Notes: generated by a model not told the origin, from the sequence alone. DNA of 64,000 nt from Fluviicola sp. (GCF_029266855.1 NZ_JAQSWB010000004.1:289579-353578), one strand, 5' to 3'. Counted from the first letter of the stretch, positions 32,578 to 41,615 are shown. A program made the numbers and translations.

Positions 32578-34053
32578 ATGAAAACAAGAATTCACCAAAT
32601 GGGTGCTGTGGCACTCATGGCTACCGTTCTCTTTTTAGGTAGCAACGCACAAGCACAATTAGTTAATTTTCCTACAGGCAGCATTTGCACAAGTGGCGAT
32701 GACTGGGTGATTGACGGTACAAACGGCGCTGATAACCGGCTCGGTCATCTCCAAAGCGGAATTTACGGAGATGCTTCTTCGCAATGGGCGAACATCGGTA
32801 CCTGCGATGTGGCCAGTTTCCCACCGGCAAATTGTAATTATTACGGGTTCACTTCCAACTGGTCGACCGACAGAGCCTTTTTCGGATTACGCTTCGATAA
32901 TTGGAATGAAGCCAACGCTATCATCGCTTTTGGTGACAATGTAGATATGGCTCCGGATATCAATCGCCTCATTTTCCAGTTTGATTCATGGATTCCATCA
33001 CAAAGCCTGGAAATCGGAACAATGGTAGCAACCGGTAATTTTGGCTTGCATACCTCTGCCCCGACAGCCACCCTGCACGTGGATGCCGCTTATAAACCGC
33101 TTGATCCCGGGACCAATTCCAATGTGCGTTTTGAAAACTTACAAACCGGTAAAGGAAACCTCCTGGTAATCGATCCTTCGGACGGCTATGTATACGACAG
33201 TAAAATCGGTATGGGCAACGTTGCAATAAACAATTGTTTTACCACCAATTTTGTTCCGAAATTCAATGGCAGCAGCTATAGCTGTTCGCAAATCTACGAC
33301 AATGGTGCCTCAGTTGGAATCGGAACTACAGGCCCATTCCCCTTCACAGTAACACTGACCAATAACGTTCAGCCGGGACCATGGGCAACAGTAACATCCG
33401 GGACTTTAAAACTGAAAGTAAACGGGATCACAATGAGTGACGGTTACCTCATCACTTCAGATTCCCGCTTCAAAAAAGATGTCACAAAGTTGGAAGGTTC
33501 ACTGGATAAACTATTGAAAATGCGCGGAGTGGCTTACAATTGGGACAAAGCCCGTAACCCGGATATGGGATTCGGTGACGAAAAACAACTTGGATTCATC
33601 GCACAGGAAGTGGAAAAGGTATTGCCTGAAATGGTATATACACTTGAAAACGGTTACAAAGCAGTCAATTATACAGCTTTGATCCCGGTTATGGTCGAAG
33701 CAATTAAGGAACAGCAAACAACCATTGCGAACTTGCAGGATGAGTTGTCACGTATCAAAGATATTCAATCCGGAAATTTGGATCCGTTAAGCGCTTCAAG
33801 TACCATGACTATTCACCCCAATCCAAGCAATGATGTCGTTACGATCGGGTTTACAGGAATTGATCCGACTGCACAATCATCGATCATGATCTTCGATATG
33901 AATGGCAAACTTATTAAAACCGTGGAATTAACGACACGCAATTTGGATAAAGTGGAATTGGCAAAAGGGACCCTTGATCCGGGAATGTACATTGTTTCAT
34001 TGATTTCCAATAACAAAGAATTACATACGCAACGATTGATTATTCAACAGTAA
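32578..34053 (+). CDS. T9SS-secreted protein with S74 intramolecular chaperone (tail-spike type) domain
   Basis: A 491-residue protein: signal peptide (to about residue 27, NAQAQ), an N-terminal region with repeated FTSNWSTDRAFFGLRFDNWN aromatic strands, a tail-fibre-like region with a short collagen-like run of strands, the peptidase_S74 domain (about 293-395; SDSRFKKDV then LGFIAQEVEKVLPE), a coiled coil (EQQTTIANLQDELSRI), and a T9SS type A sorting domain (IHPNPSNDV onwards). S74 domains trimerise fibrous proteins and cut themselves off with Ser/Lys; here the chaperone is internal, so cleavage would release the sorting domain too. It is likely a surface fibre. A terminator follows. Confidence 0.83.
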   Translation: MKTRIHQMGAVALMATVLFLGSNAQAQLVNFPTGSICTSGDDWVIDGTNGADNRLGHLQSGIYGDASSQWANIGTCDVASFPPANCNYYGFTSNWSTDRAFFGLRFDNWNEANAIIAFGDNVDMAPDINRLIFQFDSWIPSQSLEIGTMVATGNFGLHTSAPTATLHVDAAYKPLDPGTNSNVRFENLQTGKGNLLVIDPSDGYVYDSKIGMGNVAINNCFTTNFVPKFNGSSYSCSQIYDNGASVGIGTTGPFPFTVTLTNNVQPGPWATVTSGTLKLKVNGITMSDGYLITSDSRFKKDVTKLEGSLDKLLKMRGVAYNWDKARNPDMGFGDEKQLGFIAQEVEKVLPEMVYTLENGYKAVNYTALIPVMVEAIKEQQTTIANLQDELSRIKDIQSGNLDPLSASSTMTIHPNPSNDVVTIGFTGIDPTAQSSIMIFDMNGKLIKTVELTTRNLDKVELAKGTLDPGMYIVSLISNNKELHTQRLIIQQ

Positions 34054-34082
34054 TCCGATCCTGTTTATGCGAAATGAAAACC

Positions 34083-34115
34083 AATTAGGACGTGCTATGT
34101 CACGTCCTAATTTTT
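34083..34115 (+). terminator. Terminator after the S74-domain gene
   Basis: AATTAGGACGTG (34083-34094) pairs with CACGTCCTAATT (34101-34112), followed by TTT. Its T-tract overlaps the left end of the adjacent repeat element. Confidence 0.8.
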
Positions 34116-34653
34116 CCCACAAATGCACAAATTTTAAGGGCGCTTACCAGTCGCCCTATGCTCTTAACCCAATAATTAAGTTGGATCCAACGATCTTTTT
34201 GATTAACTTAATTAGAATGGAACACTATCTACTGAAAGACGAATGTTATGAAATAATCGGATCTTGTATGGAAGTTCATTCTGAACTTGGATTCGGGTTT
34301 TCTGAGATTGTTTATAAAGATGCTTTAGAATATGAATTCAAAAAAAATGGAATACCATTTGCCAGGGAAGTACGTTATCAGGTAAAATACAAAGACACTA
34401 TACTTCCACATGAATTCTACGCCGATTTTGTTGTTTTCGATTCCATCATTTTAGAAGTAAAGGCAGTCTCTGATTTCTGCAAAGAGCATTTCGAACAAAC
34501 TATTAATTACTTAGCTGTTTCCGGCATGGAAGTCGGAGTATTGGTGAATTTCAGAAAATCCAAACTCCAATATAAGAGAGTCATTTTATCAGAACGGTAA
34601 TCTTCAACAGCGAGACCGATAGGCGAGCATTTTATTTGTGCATTTGCGGAAAA
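34112..34653. mobile_element. Inverted-repeat-bounded element carrying a GxxExxY nuclease gene
   Basis: The left end TTTTCCCACAAATGCACAA (from 34112) and right end ATTTGTGCATTTGCGGAAAA (34634-34653) are inverted copies with few mismatches. A hairpin AGGGCG/CGCCCT (34137-34142/34152-34157) with loop CTTACCAGT follows the left end. The same left end and loop occur at 9078-9123 without a gene. No transposase is encoded, so it could be moved in trans or by the nuclease; mobility is inferred. Confidence 0.55.
34217..34600 (+). CDS. GxxExxY family protein, putative PD-(D/E)XK nuclease
   Basis: A 127-residue protein of the GxxExxY family (PDDEXK_3-like). The name-giving motif is in LGFGFSEIVYKDAL; the probable catalytic residues are the Asp in FYADFVV and the E-x-K of ILEVKAV, followed by EQTINYL. 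Such proteins are often found in repeat-rich positions and inside rRNA intervening sequences by my recall, and their biological role is not established. The frame is open upstream to 34067, but that part translates a terminator and the repeat end, so the ATG at 34217 (MEHYLLKDE) is preferred. Both flanks are inverted repeats. Confidence 0.87.
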   Translation: MEHYLLKDECYEIIGSCMEVHSELGFGFSEIVYKDALEYEFKKNGIPFAREVRYQVKYKDTILPHEFYADFVVFDSIILEVKAVSDFCKEHFEQTINYLAVSGMEVGVLVNFRKSKLQYKRVILSER

Positions 34654-34661
34654 GAAATTAT

Positions 34662-34687
34662 GTTGGGCGCGATCAATCACACCCAAC
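34662..34687. repeat. Near-palindrome GTTGGGCGCGATCAATCACACCCAAC type
   Basis: The arms GTTGGG/CCCAAC with centre GCGCGATCAATCACAC resemble the 40-bp palindrome at 12154 (core GGCGCGATTAATCGCGCC) and lie beyond the right end of the GxxExxY element. It may act as a weak terminator for either converging gene. Confidence 0.5.
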
Positions 34688-34703
34688 GTAGACAAAAATC
34701 ATT

Positions 34704-37217
34704 TCATTGAACGAGTATACTGGTGTTATCTGGTATTTCACTTTGTCCGCACGAATAAATCGTCGGGCGGATCTCTCTGCGGAAAGCAGCATTTTCCCGT
34801 CGTTTCTTTTGAACAGTATAATTCGCTTTTTCCTTGAACAACCACTTCAATTCATCCTTTAAACTCATTGGTTTATCCGTTCGATGCTCATTCAGGGTAT
34901 TGATCCGCTTATCGAATTCTTTTTCACTGATCTCTTCCAAAGAAATCATGCCTAAATCTTCTGCTTTCAGTTCATTGATCTGATGATAGAAATAACCTTT
35001 TTCATTCATTCCGACAACGAAGGCACGGTAATTCATATCACCATTCAGGTTATAATCCAGTTTCCCGTTTTTGAAATCCAAACGCTGATAACTGTTGATC
35101 TCCTTTGAGAAAAGGTATAGATAGAGTTTATTGTATTTCCCGGATTCCTTTACCTCAAGAGAAAGTGGTTCGTAAGTGATCCGAGCGGTTTTCCCGGTTT
35201 CAGGATCCGTGATTACGGTCGACTGACGAGCTACCGTTGCATCCCATACGTATTTATCAATATTGACAATCGGTCCACCATTATGGATTTGAAAACCTAA
35301 TGTTTTCCCTAATTGTTTCCCCACATTTGCCAGGTTGAATCCATATTCCTCATTCAGATTGGCTGATTCCCGCAAGCCTTTTCGAAGCACTTCATTGTCC
35401 CGTTCTTTTTGAACTTCGGTATCCCAAAGGCGTTCCCTTCCCCGAGCCGTTTGAAAGTTTTGCCTTCCCTTTTCACGAATCGATTCAATTGCTTTTTCAT
35501 AGAATGCATCCAGGTTTTTTTGGTGTCCATCATTGATCCGGACAGCTCCTACTTTTTGATCTGCAAAGACCTGAAATTCCGGATAACCCATTTTCACAAC
35601 CCGCTGATCCAATTTCCATAAAGGCTCGTTCAGATTTTTCGCATACACATCAAAGACTTTCTCGTTGCAGGTTTCATGGATCGCTTTCATGCGGTCTTCG
35701 AAATCCTGGGTTGCGAGGTTCGTGTTGTTGAACTTTTTGTTCCAGATGGCGAGGACTTTGGAGGGTGGAATATGCTTGTTTGATTCAACATTTGAACTTA
35801 CCTGCACAGTAAATTCACCTAAATAAGGAGGTAAACATTGTGATTGAGCTTTACAAACCTGACATGAAAAGTTTCCGGAAATCTCGAATTCACCTCTTCT
35901 TAACAGTTTAATTTTCTGTTTGAAGACAAGTAAACTGCTTTCGTAGATTGCCATTTCCTTACAATATTTTTTGATCTGATACTTTTCAGCAGTTTCAGAA
36001 TCAATTGCCCAAGCAATCGGGCTGAGGTCTTTAGCTTCTCCGACAAACGCAAAATCCGGGGATTTATCCAACCTAAACCTAGTTGGTATTGTAAATGGTG
36101 ATATCGATTTATTCAAAATCCCAACCATCCAATTTTCTTCCAGATTTACCGTAGCAACAATATTTACTTCATTGTTATTCAAATATTCCACTGAAAAACT
36201 CCAGCGCACCATGTCTTCAGGCTTTTCAATACCTTGTAAAGTACTAGATTTTCGGTTTTCTTTTACACTTCTTTTTATTTGTTGCTCTGATGACACAGTA
36301 TCGGATCCCCACAGAAATTGCGCTTCCGACAAATTCTCCTCAAAACTCAAATACAAACTATCACGTTTGGTTTTTTCCGTAAACCATTTCAATTCATTGA
36401 GTTTTGGTTCGTATTTCGGAGGAAACAGATCCATCCTTGCCATGTTTTTCGGTTTGGGTAAGCGTTCCAGTTCTTCGGGGTTTTGCCAATCGATTGTGCC
36501 GTTTTTCCCAGGAACTCCGGTGAAGAGTTTCATGTCTTTTTTCAGTTCATCGACCGGAACCTGCACATACACTCCTTCTTTTGTCAATTCAAGTTTCTTT
36601 CCTTCGGGTGTAAAGGCATTCAGGCTGAACATTCCCTGGGTTTCCAGTAATTTGTCACCTGAAATCGTGCTCAATCCTGCCTTTACAATATCAGAGGCTT
36701 TTTGTGCTTCCTGCCATTGTACGATTGCCTCCCCGGTATAAGGCTTGCCATCCAATAGAAAAGAGTTGTCTGTAATACTCAATAAAACTCCGCTTGCAGA
36801 TAAAAACACATCCGATTCTCCGGTGAATTTGAAGTATTCCGGATTGACGTTTTCGAAGGCCAGATACTTCTCCAGGTTTTCGATCATGGATTTCTCCATT
36901 AGTTCCGGTGTTTCCTTTTTATTCGACTTATTTCCTCCAGAAGCAACAAAATATACGGCGGCTGTCAAAGCCCCGGCGATCACCAATGCGATTCCACTGT
37001 TTATCAGGATCTTCTTCAGGTGAAACCATTTCCCCGATTGATTCACCAATGTACGCAAGGAGTTTCGCAGGATCAGTTCTTTGGTTAATTGATGTAATTC
37101 AAATTCCTTTCTTAGCTCCGGATTTCCCTGTAATTCAGTTTCAAAAGCTGCTTTATCTTCTGCTGAAAGCTCGTTATTCAAATAACGCTCGATCAATTGA
37201 TTCCAATTTGTTTCCAT
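34704..37217 (-). CDS. Anti-sigma-like membrane protein with nDsbD-like redox domain
   Basis: An 837-residue protein: a cytoplasmic helical N-terminus (about 1-60) of the type that binds ECF sigma factors, one membrane helix (71-92), and a very large periplasmic part. Residues ~345-475 resemble the N-terminal domain of DsbD (VATVNLEENWMVGI, FTIPTRFRLD, FKQKIKLL, then CQVCKAQSQCLPP). C455 and C461 have the C-x5-C spacing of the redox pair in E. coli nDsbD, with a similar CxPP tail; C452 is extra. The gene starts 3 nt after its sigma factor. It is presumably an anti-sigma factor whose activity depends on periplasmic thiols, but this is inference. The remaining ectodomain is unassigned. Confidence 0.72.
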   Translation of the reverse strand: METNWNQLIERYLNNELSAEDKAAFETELQGNPELRKEFELHQLTKELILRNSLRTLVNQSGKWFHLKKILINSGIALVIAGALTAAVYFVASGGNKSNKKETPELMEKSMIENLEKYLAFENVNPEYFKFTGESDVFLSASGVLLSITDNSFLLDGKPYTGEAIVQWQEAQKASDIVKAGLSTISGDKLLETQGMFSLNAFTPEGKKLELTKEGVYVQVPVDELKKDMKLFTGVPGKNGTIDWQNPEELERLPKPKNMARMDLFPPKYEPKLNELKWFTEKTKRDSLYLSFEENLSEAQFLWGSDTVSSEQQIKRSVKENRKSSTLQGIEKPEDMVRWSFSVEYLNNNEVNIVATVNLEENWMVGILNKSISPFTIPTRFRLDKSPDFAFVGEAKDLSPIAWAIDSETAEKYQIKKYCKEMAIYESSLLVFKQKIKLLRRGEFEISGNFSCQVCKAQSQCLPPYLGEFTVQVSSNVESNKHIPPSKVLAIWNKKFNNTNLATQDFEDRMKAIHETCNEKVFDVYAKNLNEPLWKLDQRVVKMGYPEFQVFADQKVGAVRINDGHQKNLDAFYEKAIESIREKGRQNFQTARGRERLWDTEVQKERDNEVLRKGLRESANLNEEYGFNLANVGKQLGKTLGFQIHNGGPIVNIDKYVWDATVARQSTVITDPETGKTARITYEPLSLEVKESGKYNKLYLYLFSKEINSYQRLDFKNGKLDYNLNGDMNYRAFVVGMNEKGYFYHQINELKAEDLGMISLEEISEKEFDKRINTLNEHRTDKPMSLKDELKWLFKEKANYTVQKKRRENAAFRREIRPTIYSCGQSEIPDNTSILVQ

Positions 37218-37220
37218 GGC

Positions 37221-37766
37221 CTAGTATTGATTAGATGATTCAAAACTTAACTGGGCTTCCTGCACCAAGTCCTTTGCTTTTTGGATGCAGCGATATTTTT
37301 GCGCTTTGGCAACTTTATCGTTTCTCATGCCAAGTTTGTTGGCAATGTCGACCATGTTCCATCCCAGGCCGTAGAACAAATGCAGCAATTCTTTGCACTG
37401 TTTTCCGATTTTCGTTAGTGCGGTTTCGAGTTGCTTGTATTGCAATTCTTTCTCCATCCAGGAATCCGGAACTTCTTCCACATCGAGTTTCAGATCGGTA
37501 GCACCGTGCTTTTGTTCTTTACGTGCGGAATTGTACCACAACAATTTACAGGTTTGCTTGATAAAATGAATCGGGGCCAATTGAAAATCAAAATCGGGAT
37601 CGTTTTTCTTACGCAGGTAAATGATCAAAGCTTCCTGGAACAGGTCCTCTGCTGTTACCCCGTCACAACCAAAGGTCCGAAGCAGGCGTTTCACCTCGGG
37701 GAAATGTTTGTAAAGAACTCCAAGCTCTTTTTTGATTTCCAGGGGATCGTAAATAGGTTTCTCCAT
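37221..37766 (-). CDS. ECF-type RNA polymerase sigma factor
   Basis: A 181-residue sigma-70 family protein of the extracytoplasmic-function class. Region 2 lies near the N-terminus (AEDLFQEALIIYLRKKND), and region 4 with its helix-turn-helix near the end (LHLFYGLGWNMVDIANKLGMRNDKVAKAQKYRC). It lacks a long N-terminal region. The ATG at 37766 (MEKPIYDPLEI) is preferred; an upstream frame would add a hydrophobic, Cys-rich stretch unlike any sigma factor. Its stop is 3 nt before the anti-sigma-like gene, so the two are translationally coupled. Promoter specificity and regulon are unknown. Confidence 0.9.
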   Translation of the reverse strand: MEKPIYDPLEIKKELGVLYKHFPEVKRLLRTFGCDGVTAEDLFQEALIIYLRKKNDPDFDFQLAPIHFIKQTCKLLWYNSARKEQKHGATDLKLDVEEVPDSWMEKELQYKQLETALTKIGKQCKELLHLFYGLGWNMVDIANKLGMRNDKVAKAQKYRCIQKAKDLVQEAQLSFESSNQY

Positions 37767-37824
37767 TGCTGAATTTACTGGTTGTGTTAAGAATGGGGAA
37801 AGGTAAACAAAACAGCAGGAAAAA

Positions 37825-38865
37825 TTAATAGTAACTGAACTCCCGTTTGTAACAATAACTTGAATTACGACGAATATCATGCATGCCATAATTTGAGGAA
37901 GTCACTTTAACTTCCCGCTCAACCCAGTTTCCATATTTGTCGTAGGAAGTGTAGGTGATCTCTACCTGGGAATTCAACACAAATTGATTGTAATCAGGTG
38001 AGCGACCGGTGGAAGAATGTTTGATTTCTGTTAATTCTCCTTTTTCATTGTGTTTATATTCAAACATCTGATGAGAATTTACAGAGCTTTTCACTTCGTA
38101 ATCCCAAATGATCCATTTGACAATTCTCCTTTGGGAATCGTACTCATACTCATCTACAAAATTCCAACGTGAACCAATACCTTCAATCATTTCTACCCTG
38201 ACTTTTGTGCTGTCCTTTTTCTTGTCGTTGATTTCTCCTACAAATGAATACAACCTATCCTGATTTCGCTGATAAGGAGATTTTTGTTTCACATACTGGT
38301 ATTTTAAACTGACGCTGTCAAAGTCCGGGCTCCATTGATAATCCAGCGTATAATCAAAAATGCTGTCATAAAAAGGGTCTTTCTTATTCCATCCTTGTTC
38401 GCAATCATAACACGTATAAACTTCCTTTTCCCTGAATCCCTGCTTGTTAAATTGTATCACGGTTTTTGACTTTTGTCCGCTATCGGTCCAGCGAATTGTT
38501 TCAAGAAGCACTACTCCACTTGAATCATACGTGTTTATTACCCTGTTAATAACTTCATAGGAGTTATGTAGCGTGCTTGCAGAATCTTCCCAGTACTTCA
38601 CAAGCTTTCCTTTTCCTGAGAAGAGGTATTCTGCTTTCAGGCAGGTAGAACTGTCTGCTCCATTTGTCTTCAGCGAATGAACAGTTTCACAAACAGTTTT
38701 CACCGGGCCTTTCATTTGAAAATCCGGGCTTGTTTGTATCGCGGTTTTTGATTGGAGACTCTCGTAAAAAGTGGGTTTTAACCCCGGGATTTTCAAATCG
38801 GGTAAGTAATATTGTGCGTGAAGCAAAACAGGGATAAGGAATAAGGCAAGCAGACTAATTTTCAT
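37825..38865 (-). CDS. Secreted protein with YD-repeat-like strands, unknown function
   Basis: A 346-residue protein with a signal peptide (MKISLLALFLIPVLLHAQ). Repeated pieces such as NTYDSSGVVLLETIRW, EYDSQRRIVKWIIWDYE, EYKHNEKGELTEIKH and SYDKYGNWVERE have the look of RHS/YD-type beta-strand units, seen also in many Bacteroidota periplasmic proteins. Two Cys (CYDC) may form a disulfide. Alternative starts at 38874 and 38889 are possible; the chosen one gives a typical signal sequence. It precedes the ECF sigma factor by 58 nt (between stop 37825 and the ATG at 37766) on the same strand, so it might belong to the same operon. Confidence 0.72.
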   Translation of the reverse strand: MKISLLALFLIPVLLHAQYYLPDLKIPGLKPTFYESLQSKTAIQTSPDFQMKGPVKTVCETVHSLKTNGADSSTCLKAEYLFSGKGKLVKYWEDSASTLHNSYEVINRVINTYDSSGVVLLETIRWTDSGQKSKTVIQFNKQGFREKEVYTCYDCEQGWNKKDPFYDSIFDYTLDYQWSPDFDSVSLKYQYVKQKSPYQRNQDRLYSFVGEINDKKKDSTKVRVEMIEGIGSRWNFVDEYEYDSQRRIVKWIIWDYEVKSSVNSHQMFEYKHNEKGELTEIKHSSTGRSPDYNQFVLNSQVEITYTSYDKYGNWVEREVKVTSSNYGMHDIRRNSSYCYKREFSYY

Positions 38866-38930
38866 CGAAAACATTTCAAAACAATACACTCAACCGTTCT
38901 TTTTGTTCAATGCTTTTTTAGCAAAACAAA

Positions 38931-38958
38931 AAAAGGGATTCTTGCAAGAATCCCTTTT
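38931..38958 (-). terminator. Terminator, 28-bp perfect palindrome
   Basis: AAAAGGGATTCTTG is exactly complementary to CAAGAATCCCTTTT. On the minus strand it is followed by TTTGTTTTGC. It lies 25 nt after the stop of the propeller-type T9SS gene. Confidence 0.85.
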
Positions 38959-38983
38959 CATTTACCTATTAAAATACATTTTG

Positions 38984-40651
38984 CTATTCTTTGATGAAAC
39001 GCGTCGTTCCAACACCTGAATCCGTAATTACGACCAAAATGTAAGCTCCGGCACGCAAATGCTCAACCGAAATCGTTGGGCTGTTTTGCATAAACAACAA
39101 GCATCCGGTAGTGGAATAAACAGAAACTGATTGGACGGTTCCCACAGTTTCAATTGATAAAACACTATTGGCCGGATTCGGCGACACTTCCAAATCAATT
39201 TCCATTGTTAATTCGTTTATATTCAAAGTTGTTTGACTCATCTTATGAAGGTAAATGTCATATCCTCCGGAAGTTAAAGAAACAGTTCCCACACCCGGAT
39301 CAAAATCAACAGTTCCCTGGAAATATCCGGTTGAGTAGAATGAGTCATTGTCTATTGCAATATCAAAACCATAGTCAGCATTGGTTCCGCCAAGCTGCAT
39401 AGCGTATGAATAACTGCCATCGGAATTGAGAATTGTTACAAAAGCATCGGACCCGCCGTTTGAGGTCAAAGAAGCCATTGAGGCACCTGGATCGAAATCA
39501 CAAGTTCCTCCGAATTGTCCGATGATGTATGATTTTCCTGCAGCATTTACTGTCAGTTCCAGTGGATAATCAGCACCGTCTCCGCCCAATTGTTTTGTCC
39601 AGATTACATTACCTGAAGGATCCAATTTGGAAACGTATGCATCTGCCACTCCCACTGCAGTCAGTTCAGAAGTTCCTGCACCTGGATCGAAGTCTGCTAT
39701 TCCTGTAAAGTATCCTGCAGAATAAATATTTCCGCTGGCATCTGATGCGACCGAGTATCCCTGATCTCCGCCTGCTCCACCGAATTGTTTCACCCATGTA
39801 AAGTTGCCGCTTGGGTCTAATTTTAAAACAAAGATGTCTAATGACCCGAACGAATTCAAATTCTGCGTTCCGGCATTGGGATCAAAATCGGCAGTTCCCC
39901 AAAATGACCCCGTACAAATAATATTTCCGGAGCTATCCAATTTCACTGATCGGATCAGGTCATCATTTGTCCCGCCAAATTGTTTTATCCATCCAAAGTT
40001 TCCTGCCGCATCCAGTTTTACAATGAATCCGTCTCCCTGTCCAAAACTTGTCAGGTTTGTTACTCCTGCTCCGGGATCGAAATCGGCTGTTTCGGAGAAG
40101 TAGCCACCCAGGAAAACATTCCCCGAATTGTCTACTGCAAGTGAGTGCCCTTCGTTGATACCGGACCCGCCACCAAATTGCCTGGCCCATAGAAAGTTTC
40201 CGGATGCATCCAGTTTTAGAATAAACAAATCTTTAGCACTGTTGCTTGTCATGGAAACCGTTCCGGCTCCGGGATCGAAATCTGCTGATAGTTGAAATTG
40301 TCCGACAACGTAAACATTGTTGTTTCCATCAAGAGCAATTTCCTCAGCTTCTATAAAACCTCCGGATCCACCCAGTTGTTTTGCCCATATCAGTGTAGAT
40401 TGGGCATCATAACGTGCCACGAAAGCATCCACGGTACCAATCGAAGATAAACTGGTGATTCCGGCATTCGGGTCGAAATCTATAGCACCGGCAAAACGCC
40501 CTGCTGTAAATATATTTCCTGCATTATCCAATGTAAGAGAGTGTCCTTCTCCGTAACCTGTTTGTCCCATTTGCCTGACAAACTGTAAGCTTTGCGCTGT
40601 AGTTTGAAGTAAGCAGCCGGCAAAGCCCATTGAAAGTAGTATTTTCTTCAT
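38984..40651 (-). CDS. T9SS-secreted beta-propeller (SBBP-like repeat) protein
   Basis: A 555-residue secreted protein: signal peptide (MKKILLSMGFAGCLLQTTAQ), ten or so repeats of ~46 residues each containing W-KQ-GG-----G-----D-SGN-Y--G-F-G--DFDPGAG (SBBP/beta-propeller type), and a T9SS type A sorting domain (VSPNPANSV onwards). The repeats are very regular, including the DFDPGAG loop likely to bind metal, and their DNA is also repetitive, so copy number could vary by recombination. An alternative start at 40681 would lie ten residues further upstream. Function is unknown; surface adhesion or binding is plausible. Confidence 0.85.
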   Translation of the reverse strand: MKKILLSMGFAGCLLQTTAQSLQFVRQMGQTGYGEGHSLTLDNAGNIFTAGRFAGAIDFDPNAGITSLSSIGTVDAFVARYDAQSTLIWAKQLGGSGGFIEAEEIALDGNNNVYVVGQFQLSADFDPGAGTVSMTSNSAKDLFILKLDASGNFLWARQFGGGSGINEGHSLAVDNSGNVFLGGYFSETADFDPGAGVTNLTSFGQGDGFIVKLDAAGNFGWIKQFGGTNDDLIRSVKLDSSGNIICTGSFWGTADFDPNAGTQNLNSFGSLDIFVLKLDPSGNFTWVKQFGGAGGDQGYSVASDASGNIYSAGYFTGIADFDPGAGTSELTAVGVADAYVSKLDPSGNVIWTKQLGGDGADYPLELTVNAAGKSYIIGQFGGTCDFDPGASMASLTSNGGSDAFVTILNSDGSYSYAMQLGGTNADYGFDIAIDNDSFYSTGYFQGTVDFDPGVGTVSLTSGGYDIYLHKMSQTTLNINELTMEIDLEVSPNPANSVLSIETVGTVQSVSVYSTTGCLLFMQNSPTISVEHLRAGAYILVVITDSGVGTTRFIKE

Positions 40652-40801
40652 ATTCTGTCCTTTAATTGTTTTATAGAGCAAGAATAAGTGCTTCTTTCGG
40701 TGATCTTTAAAAAAGTTCAGGAACAGACCATTGAGTTCAGGAATGGATGAAAAATAATTACGTCCTTAAAGAAATCTGAAACCCAATTGCGGATGTATTA
40801 T

Positions 40802-41539
40802 TTACAACCAGGCTTCAAATTCTGCCTTTTTGTATTTGGAAAGTTTGGCTACGATTCCCTTTTCAAGGTGAATGGTCAATTCTGATTTGGAATAGGTTTT
40901 CAGGAAGGCTTTATGAATGATCCACGATTTGTGAACACGAAAGAATGCGGGTTCTGTTTCCAACATTGTCTCGAAATGCCTGAGGTTTTTGCTGGCAACA
41001 AGTGTCTTGTCCGAATAGTGAATAATACAATAAGATTCCTGTGCTTCTATGGCAACAATATGGTCGATTGCCAGGATGTGCTGCTGCCCTTTATCTGTCA
41101 CTACCAGATTTTTAAGTCGCTTGCTTTCCAGGGTTTCACTTAGGAGTGCAATCCGCTGAATTTGGTGTTCGACTTCCCGTTGCTTCATCACCCTACTGAC
41201 CGCATTTTTTAATCGATCAATGTCTATGGGTTTGAGCAGATAATCCATGGCGGAAACTTCAAAAGCACGAATAGCATATTTATCGTAGGCTGTTACGAAA
41301 ATGAGTTCAAAATTAATCTCAGGAAAGAACTTTACGATTTCATAGCCGGCATAATTCGGCATTTCAATATCGAGAAAGACTAAATCAGGATGGAGTTCAT
41401 GGATGCTGGCAACGGCTTGTTCCAAGTTAGTACATTTCGCCAAAAGTTCTACTTCCGGACAAAATCGTTTCAACAAATTTTCAAGCACATCTCTTGCACT
41501 TTCTTCATCATCGACTAATATGGCCCTTATTTTCTTCAC
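40802..41539 (-). CDS. LytTR-family response regulator
   Basis: A 245-residue regulator: receiver domain with acidic pair (LVDDEE), phosphorylated Asp in LVFLDIEMPNYAG (D57), Lys in LLKPIDIDR, and a LytTR DNA-binding domain from about 145 (NLVVTDKGQQHILAIDH, ETEPAFFRVHKSWIIHKAF). The start codon is GTG. It lies 76 nt after a propeller-type sensor kinase gene on the same strand, its likely partner. A TAAGTTTG box 5 nt before the GTG suggests an additional promoter giving a leaderless message. Confidence 0.95.
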   Translation of the reverse strand: MKKIRAILVDDEESARDVLENLLKRFCPEVELLAKCTNLEQAVASIHELHPDLVFLDIEMPNYAGYEIVKFFPEINFELIFVTAYDKYAIRAFEVSAMDYLLKPIDIDRLKNAVSRVMKQREVEHQIQRIALLSETLESKRLKNLVVTDKGQQHILAIDHIVAIEAQESYCIIHYSDKTLVASKNLRHFETMLETEPAFFRVHKSWIIHKAFLKTYSKSELTIHLEKGIVAKLSKYKKAEFEAWL

Positions 41540-41544
41540 GCGTA

Positions 41545-41552
41545 CAAACTTA
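41545..41552 (-). promoter_or_regulatory. -7 box upstream of the LytTR regulator at 40802
   Basis: TAAGTTTG on the minus strand ends 5 nt before the GTG start. Confidence 0.4.
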
Positions 41553-41615
41553 ACTTCATTCTTTAGATTCCGTTGATCCTATTCAGCAATAGCCATATTT
41601 ATTTCAGTAACGGTG

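Noticed and set aside
32578..34053. Prophage tail-fibre gene
   Set aside because: The S74 domain is phage-like, but the signal peptide, T9SS domain and lack of other phage genes point to a host surface protein.
34067..34216. N-terminal extension of the GxxExxY protein
   Set aside because: It translates a terminator and the repeat end; family members start near MEHYLLKDE-like positions.
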